A stretch of DNA of 36,112 nucleotides from Spirochaetaceae bacterium UBA1306 (GTDB lineage: Bacteria; Spirochaetota; Spirochaetia; Treponematales; Rectinemataceae): assembly GCA_002307245.1 (NCBI GenBank), contig DBTW01000203.1:1-36112 (forward strand), written 5' to 3'. Positions 31,823 through 36,112 of this stretch are shown here, one piece after another. The translations under genes and the position numbers were made by a program. The notes under the pieces were generated by a model. It saw only the letters and a list, made by a program, of their open reading frames with translations, made no database searches and was not told the origin of the DNA. How positions within the stretch are numbered: the first letter of the stretch is position 1; the number at the start of each line of letters is the position of its first letter.

Positions 31823-32047
31823 GAAAATTTAGTATCATTTTAGTCGCATATTAAGTGCAAATTGAGAGGGTTTGAATTTTACCCTGCATTTTTATTGCGA
31901 AGTATCAGGATAAACACCAAAAAAAATCCCATCTCTTCTCTTTGTCTTCGCATTTATACTTATACAGCCACTTAACATCGCGCGTGTTTTAATAAAATAT
32001 TAAGTATTTCATTGACACATCCCAGGAACCATACTAATTTAACTCAA
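31823..32047. promoter_or_regulatory. AT-rich divergent control region with LacI-gene promoter
   Basis: This AT-rich gap lies between the importer D operon and the LacI gene. On the plus strand TTGACA (32012-32017), 17 bases, then TAATTT (32035-32040) predict a start near 32047 for the LacI gene. TTAATA-AAA-TATTAA (31989-32003) is a perfect inverted repeat just upstream of that -35. AGGGT and ACCCT flank an AT core near 31870. A single AAGTGC, the motif repeated upstream of importer B, lies at 31853-31858. The operator of the LacI protein is probably here but cannot be picked with certainty. Confidence 0.55.
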
Positions 32048-32073
32048 TTCTACCCGGCAGGAGTTCTTCTCGC

Positions 32074-33120
32074 ATGGCCGTCACCATAAAGGACATCGCA
32101 AAATCCGCCAATGTCTCGTCGGCGACCGTCTCCCTCGTGCTCAACGGCAAACCCGGAGTGGGAGAAGAGACCCGTGAACGCATCTTCAAGATAGCGGGCG
32201 AGCTCGGCTATCAGACTCCCAAGCCCGCGCCCTCCACGGGAGGAGAAGCCGTATGCCTTCTGCACATCAGCCGCCACGGGCATACCGTCAACCGCGACCA
32301 TGACGTATTCATCAGCGACTACATAGAAGGCCTGGGCCAGGGGGCCAAGGGGGAGTCTCTCAGCCTCGAGATCGTCACCTTCAAGACCTCCCCCATAGAG
32401 AAGATCATCGAGGTGGCGAAGGAGCGGAAGTCCGCGGGCTTCATCGTGCTCGGCACGGAACTCTCCGAGAGCGACGTGGAGGCTTTCTCCGCCCTCGACG
32501 CTCCCGTCGTGTTCATCGATACCTATGTCGATTTCCTGCCCTTCGACTTCGTCGACATGAACAACGAGGACTCCGTCTTCACGCTCGTCTCGGACTTCGC
32601 GGCGCGAGGGCACAAGGAGATCGGCCTCGTCAAGAGCACCATCGAGACGAGGAATTTCAAGCTCCGCGAGGAAGGCTTCTCGGCGAGCCTCCAGCGTCTC
32701 GGGCTCTCCTTCGAAAAACGCTACGTCTTCGCGGTGGACCCGACCTTCCACGGCGCTCACGAGGATATGCGGAAAATACTCCAATCGGGGCCGAAGCTTC
32801 CGACCGCCCTCTTTTGCGCGAACGACATCATAGCCTGCGGATGCCTCAGAGCCTTGAAGGAGGCGGGCCTCCGCGTGCCCGAGGACATCTCGCTCATCGG
32901 CTTCGACGACCTTCCGCTTTCCGCGGTCGTCGACCCCCCTCTCACGACAGTGCAGGTTTCAAAGGCGCAGATCGGCCGCATGGCCATCCAGCTCCTCGTG
33001 ACCCGCATTCGCGGTCCCGCTCTCTCCCCGCCCGTAAAGGTCCTCATCGGAGGCAGCCTCGTCGAGCGGCAGAGCGTACGCGATATTCCAGTTCACGGCG
33101 ACGAAGGAGGTAGCGCATGA
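32074..33120 (+). CDS. LacI-family transcriptional regulator
   Basis: This 348-residue protein starts with a LacI helix-turn-helix (MAVTIKDIAKSANVSSATVS, continuing to VLNGKPGVGEETRERIF). A two-lobed ligand-binding domain of the periplasmic-binding-protein type follows (LIGFDDLPLSAVVDPPLTTV near the end is a family hallmark). The hinge segment after ELGYQ is unusual: it reads TPKPAPS rather than the common PN-x-A-A-R-x-L hinge helix. It is divergent from importer D and four bases overlap the downstream isomerase gene (ATGA). It probably represses both units until a sugar or sugar phosphate binds. AGGAG lies ten bases before the ATG. Confidence 0.94.
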   Translation: MAVTIKDIAKSANVSSATVSLVLNGKPGVGEETRERIFKIAGELGYQTPKPAPSTGGEAVCLLHISRHGHTVNRDHDVFISDYIEGLGQGAKGESLSLEIVTFKTSPIEKIIEVAKERKSAGFIVLGTELSESDVEAFSALDAPVVFIDTYVDFLPFDFVDMNNEDSVFTLVSDFAARGHKEIGLVKSTIETRNFKLREEGFSASLQRLGLSFEKRYVFAVDPTFHGAHEDMRKILQSGPKLPTALFCANDIIACGCLRALKEAGLRVPEDISLIGFDDLPLSAVVDPPLTTVQVSKAQIGRMAIQLLVTRIRGPALSPPVKVLIGGSLVERQSVRDIPVHGDEGGSA

Positions 33121-34097
33121 TCAAGTATTCGATAATCCTCGGCAACCTGGGCAACACCTGCGACCGTTTTCTCTCCACGGGCTACAAGGCCCCGGTGCCC
33201 AAGGCCGAGATGATACGCCAGGCCGCCGCCATCCCGGGCGTGAAGGGCGTGGAGCTCGTCGGGACCTGGGACGTGACGCGGGAGAACATGGACGAGGTCG
33301 GGGAGCTCCTCGACAAGCACGGCCTCTCCTGCGTATCGATCATCCCGGACCACTTCTCGCAGAAGCGCTGGGGCAAGGGCGCGTTCACGGCCAAGGACCC
33401 TGCGATCCGGGCCCAGGCCCTCGATGAGACGATGGCCGCGGCCGAGATGGCGCGGAAGCTCAAGTGCCCCCTCATCAATCTCTGGCCGGGCCAGGACGGC
33501 TACGACTACGTCTTCCAATCCGATTTCCGCCAGGAGCGGCGCTGGACGGTCGAGGCCGTGAAGGCCGCGGCGAAGGCCTACCCCGATATCAAGTTCTCCC
33601 TCGAGTACAAGCCCAAGGAGCCGCGCACGCACTCCACCTGGGCGAGGGGCGCGGACACCCTCCTCGTCGCGAAGGAGACGGGGATGCCCAACGTGGGCGT
33701 GACCATCGACACGGGGCACTCCCTCTCGGGCGGCGAGAACATGGCCGAGGCGGCCGTCATCATCTCCGACTTCGGGCGCAAGCTTTTCCACATGCACTTC
33801 AACGACAACTACCGGACCTGGGACGACGACATGATCGTCGGCTCGGTCCATTTCGTGGAATTCCTCGAGCTGATGTTCTGGCTCAAGGAGGTCGGCTACG
33901 ACGGCTGGTATTCCATGGACCAGTACCCCTACCGCGAGGACGGCCAGGGGGCTCTGCGCGGGAGCGTCGAGTTCCTGATGGGACTCGAGGCCATGCTCGA
34001 GGGCAGCGCGATGGGCGAAATCAGGGCCCTGATCGCGGAAGGGGACGCGGTGAAGTCGGCGGCCTGGGTCCGCTCGAAGCTCTTCCGGAAGAAATAG
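33117..34097 (+). CDS. Sugar isomerase/epimerase, xylose-isomerase-like TIM barrel (rhamnose-isomerase-like)
   Basis: This 326-residue cytoplasmic TIM-barrel protein has candidate metal ligands in SLEYKPKEPR (Glu), TIDTGHS (Asp/His) and FHMHFND (His/Asp), and a late WYSMDQYPYRED segment. The order EYKPKEP, GH, then HFND followed by an acidic stretch recalls the Pseudomonas-type L-rhamnose isomerases, although the protein is shorter than those. It would interconvert an aldose and ketose or epimerise a ketose. Its ATG overlaps the LacI stop codon, with GAAGGAGG upstream, so repressor and enzyme are co-expressed. It lies next to the importer D operon and probably works on its substrate. The substrate is unknown. 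Confidence 0.82.
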   Translation: MIKYSIILGNLGNTCDRFLSTGYKAPVPKAEMIRQAAAIPGVKGVELVGTWDVTRENMDEVGELLDKHGLSCVSIIPDHFSQKRWGKGAFTAKDPAIRAQALDETMAAAEMARKLKCPLINLWPGQDGYDYVFQSDFRQERRWTVEAVKAAAKAYPDIKFSLEYKPKEPRTHSTWARGADTLLVAKETGMPNVGVTIDTGHSLSGGENMAEAAVIISDFGRKLFHMHFNDNYRTWDDDMIVGSVHFVEFLELMFWLKEVGYDGWYSMDQYPYREDGQGALRGSVEFLMGLEAMLEGSAMGEIRALIAEGDAVKSAAWVRSKLFRKK

Positions 34098-34121
34098 GCC
34101 TCCCGCGGCGAGGCAGTAAGT

Positions 34122-34164
34122 AAAGGGCTCCGGCTTTGCGCGTTGCGCGAAACCGGGGCCCTTT
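34122..34164. terminator. Long hairpin between convergent isomerase and fucU genes
   Basis: A stem of about 20 pairs (34122-34141 with 34145-34164) has two single-base bulges and one wobble. It begins AAAGGGC and closes GCCCTTT, with a three-base loop. It lies in the 84-base gap between two convergent genes. T-runs are short on both sides. It is a likely bidirectional terminator. Confidence 0.7.
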
Positions 34165-34181
34165 CCCATGGTCCTGCTCTC

Positions 34182-34613
34182 CTAGTGGATCACGCCCTTC
34201 TTGATGATGATGCAGCCGTAGGCGCACTTCTCGGTGGTGGCCAGGATGGCGTAGGCCGCCTTCGCGCGCTCGTAGAAGGCGAAGCGCTCGATCGTGCCGA
34301 CGGCGGCGTCTCCGCGCGGATCATTCGCGCGCACGACCTTCCTGACCCTGTCCTGAACCTCGGGCAGGGTCGGGTCGCCGGGTACCACCTGCATGAGGGT
34401 CACGGGCTTATCGACGAAGGTGTCGAGGGGGAAGAGCTTCAGTATGGCCTCGAGCATCTCGGGCACTCCGTGGCCGTCGGCGCGCACGAGGATCCTCGCG
34501 TTGCTCGCGGCCGGGTAGTTCGAGTCTCCGATGACGAGGTCGTCTCCGTGGCCCATCTCGTGCAGGACCTTGAGCAGCTCCGGAGAGATGACGTCGGGTA
34601 TTCCTCTGAGCAT
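34182..34613 (-). CDS. fucU: RbsD/FucU-family sugar mutarotase (L-fucose mutarotase type)
   Basis: This 143-residue protein matches FucU in length and layout. Landmarks are MLRGIPDVISPELLKVLHEM, then GHGDDLVIGDSNYPA with the conserved histidine and aspartate, and the C-terminal YGCIIIKKGVI. FucU enzymes speed up alpha/beta anomer interconversion of L-fucose and related sugars so that isomerases see the right form. AAGGAG lies seven bases before the ATG. It is the last gene of a unit with a HAD phosphatase and a sorbose-phosphate-reductase-like dehydrogenase. Two FucI-like genes are in the window, but neither is in this unit. The true sugar could be another hexose. Confidence 0.9.
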   Translation of the reverse strand: MLRGIPDVISPELLKVLHEMGHGDDLVIGDSNYPAASNARILVRADGHGVPEMLEAILKLFPLDTFVDKPVTLMQVVPGDPTLPEVQDRVRKVVRANDPRGDAAVGTIERFAFYERAKAAYAILATTEKCAYGCIIIKKGVIH

Positions 34614-34664
34614 GGCAGTCTCCTTCGAATGGGCTCAGGCGGCTCCGCGGCGCGGGCCCGCCCG

Positions 34665-35318
34665 TCAGGCCTTCAATATAGCGCGGTCCGCCCGCTCGAG
34701 GTCGGGCGCGAAATAGTCGGCACCCGCGGCGCGCAGCTCGGTCTCAGGGAAGCTCCCCGCGAGGGCTAGGCAGGCCATGCCCGCCGCCTTGGCGGCCTTC
34801 ACGCCCGACACCGCGTCCTCCACCACGAGGCAGCGCACGGGCCGGACGCCCAGGCGGCGCGCGGCCTCGAGGTAGATATCCGGCTCGGGCTTCTTGCGCT
34901 CGATCATCAGCCCGTCGACCGTAACGTCGAAGTCGGCCTCCGCGAGGCCTATCTCGCGGAGGTTAGCCTCGAGCTTGCGCCTATCCGCGCTCGTCGCTAT
35001 GGCGGTCTTGATTCCCCGGGAGCGGCACTCACGGACGAAGGCGCAGGCACCCTTTATTTCGCGAAGTTTGCCCCTGATGACCTCAAAATACAGCTCGTAG
35101 GTCCTGGCCTTGTCGCTCTCGATATCAACGGTCACGCCGTGGCGCGCCGCCGCCCCCGAGATGAAGCGGTTCTCTCCCATGCCCACGAAGGGCAGGAAGT
35201 CCTCGCGCGACGCGAGGACCCCGTAGCGCTCGGCGAGCATGGCGATGGCCGCCTCGGCGATGAAGGGCTCGGAGTCCACGAGGACCCCGTCCATGTCGAA
35301 GAGTACGGCTTCGACCAC
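34665..35318 (-). CDS. HAD-superfamily phosphatase / phosphoglucomutase-like hydrolase
   Basis: This 217-residue protein has the HAD nucleophile motif LFDMDGVLVDSEP (Asp8 and Asp10), a helical cap, motif II ATSADRRK, the lysine in MIERKKPEPDIY, and the acidic motif CLVVEDAVSGVKAAKAAGM. This set is typical of the beta-phosphoglucomutase/sugar-phosphate phosphatase subgroup. GTG 35318 is preferred because GGAG lies eight bases upstream and the motif begins there. It is only two bases after the stop of the dehydrogenase gene. It may dephosphorylate a sugar phosphate in the pathway or remove a toxic one. Confidence 0.9.
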   Translation of the reverse strand: MVEAVLFDMDGVLVDSEPFIAEAAIAMLAERYGVLASREDFLPFVGMGENRFISGAAARHGVTVDIESDKARTYELYFEVIRGKLREIKGACAFVRECRSRGIKTAIATSADRRKLEANLREIGLAEADFDVTVDGLMIERKKPEPDIYLEAARRLGVRPVRCLVVEDAVSGVKAAKAAGMACLALAGSFPETELRAAGADYFAPDLERADRAILKA

Positions 35319-35320
35319 TC

Positions 35321-36112
35321 TCAGATCTCCGGCGCGTGCTTGAGGAGGTAGTCCTCGGCTTCCTTGCACCAGAGCATGTTGTTCTTCCTCACGATCCGTG
35401 CGAGCTCGGCGTAGAGGGGATCGGTTTTGCCCTTCTCCTCGAAATCGACGAGGGCCACGAGGGGAAGCTTCTTGTGCGTGTAGATGAGCTTCTTCCCTCC
35501 GGGGATCTTGTCGAGTTTGATCGTCGTCTCGGGCACGGAATCGAGGCCGCCCACGTGGGTGATCATGGCGACGGGGTTGAGGCGGCCGTCGGCCATCATC
35601 TCGAGGGACTCCTTGATGTCGTCGGTGTTCCCGCCCGAGGTCCCGACGAGGTGGTGGGACTCGTAGTGGACATCGTAGAAGTTGAACGACGCGGAGAAGG
35701 CGGTGTCCGTCGGGCCCGCGAAGAAATTGAGGCAGCCGTCGGGGCCCAGGAGCCTGTCGCCCATCTCGACCACGGGCTTCACGGGGGCGAAGACGAAGAC
35801 GTCGTCGAAGAGCTTGCCGCCGTTCAGGGCCTTGAGGTGGGCGATGGGGTCGGCGATGTCCTTCGTGTTGACGTAGTGGAGCTCGACGCCGTTCCGCTTC
35901 GCCTCCTCTACGGTGAAGATCGAGGCCGCGCGAGAGAGGCGAGCCGGGTCGATGTCGGTGACGACGACGCGGGAGGGCCTGCGGGGGGCGTGCATGGCGT
36001 AGTCGATCGCGCCCATGCCCATCGGGCCGACGCTCGCGAGGAGGGCGACGGAGCCGCCCTCCTTGATGCCCATCTCGTGGACGTAGGAGCCGCCCTTCGT
36101 GTGGTACTGGGC
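35321..36112 (-). CDS. L-sorbose-1-phosphate reductase-like zinc/NAD(P) dehydrogenase (N-terminus outside window)
   Basis: The frame is open to the end of the window, so the last 263 residues of a larger medium-chain dehydrogenase are visible. The nucleotide-binding Rossmann motif is unusual for the superfamily: VALLASVGPMGMGAIDYAMH, then VVVTDIDPARLSRAAS. With LNFFAGPTDTAFSASFNFYD, HLVGTSGGNTDD and IPGGKKLIYTH it matches the SorE-type L-sorbose-1-phosphate reductase group as I know it. SorE reduces sorbose 1-phosphate to glucitol 6-phosphate. Together with the HAD phosphatase and FucU it forms a leftward unit. The catalytic zinc ligands lie outside the window. The substrate may be another ketose phosphate. 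Confidence 0.82.
   Translation of the reverse strand, partial: AQYHTKGGSYVHEMGIKEGGSVALLASVGPMGMGAIDYAMHAPRRPSRVVVTDIDPARLSRAASIFTVEEAKRNGVELHYVNTKDIADPIAHLKALNGGKLFDDVFVFAPVKPVVEMGDRLLGPDGCLNFFAGPTDTAFSASFNFYDVHYESHHLVGTSGGNTDDIKESLEMMADGRLNPVAMITHVGGLDSVPETTIKLDKIPGGKKLIYTHKKLPLVALVDFEEKGKTDPLYAELARIVRKNNMLWCKEAEDYLLKHAPEI

Overview
This GC-rich window (clearly above 60% GC by eye inside genes) is a dense sugar-uptake and sugar-catabolism region. It holds four ABC sugar importers, two sensory/regulatory modules, a LacI-type repressor, several sugar isomerases/epimerases, two PfkB-family kinases, a family 3 glycoside hydrolase, a FucU-type mutarotase, a HAD phosphatase and two oxidoreductases. 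I see no rRNA, tRNA, transposase, phage gene or CRISPR array. The organism cannot be fixed from this sequence alone. YesM/YesN-type regulators, an integral-membrane AraC regulator, CUT2 importers with two different permeases and one loose lipobox would fit a GC-rich free-living spirochaete, but a Bacillota or other lineage is not excluded.

Layout. 1-300 (+): 3' end of an L-fucose-isomerase-like gene, then a bidirectional terminator. 371-6144 (-): importer A in the order permease, binding protein, ATPase, second permease, followed by an Old Yellow Enzyme-like flavoprotein. 6271-9955 (+): histidine kinase, AraC-type response regulator and a sugar-binding lipoprotein. 9929-11932 (-): a membrane-bound AraC regulator whose 3' end overlaps the lipoprotein gene. 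12116-19035 (+): importer B (binding protein, permease, ATPase, permease), then an L-fucose-isomerase-like enzyme and a ketose 3-epimerase. 19145-20083 (+): a PfkB/1-phosphofructokinase-type kinase. 20061-25570 (-): importer C, a CUT1 type lacking its own ATPase, with an intracellular GH3 glycosidase. 25571-26135: an AT-richer, highly structured gap. 26136-31753 (-): importer D (binding protein, ATPase, two permeases) ending with a ribokinase-like kinase. 32074-34097 (+): LacI repressor and a TIM-barrel sugar isomerase. 34182-36112 (-): an L-sorbose-1-phosphate-reductase-like dehydrogenase (running off the end), a HAD phosphatase and FucU.

How it may work together (inference). The lipoprotein at 8948 is a diverged paralogue of the importer B binding protein at 12116. 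Beside a YesM-type kinase and a YesN-type regulator it resembles the XylFII-LytS-YesN arrangement, in which a dedicated binding protein presents sugar to a kinase that controls a neighbouring importer. Importer B would then feed isomerase, 3-epimerase and kinase, a route from a rare aldose to a phosphorylated ketose. Importer D's binding protein is of the RhaS/LsrB type and lies beside a rhamnose-isomerase-like enzyme and FucU.

Recurrent non-coding patterns are also present. All four importer binding-protein genes are followed by a strong hairpin without a U-tract. Three regulator or kinase genes (6271, 11932, 19145) lack a Shine-Dalgarno sequence and have promoter-like hexamers placed so that the mRNA would be leaderless. 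The gap at 25571-26135 carries six successive inverted repeats that no gene explains.
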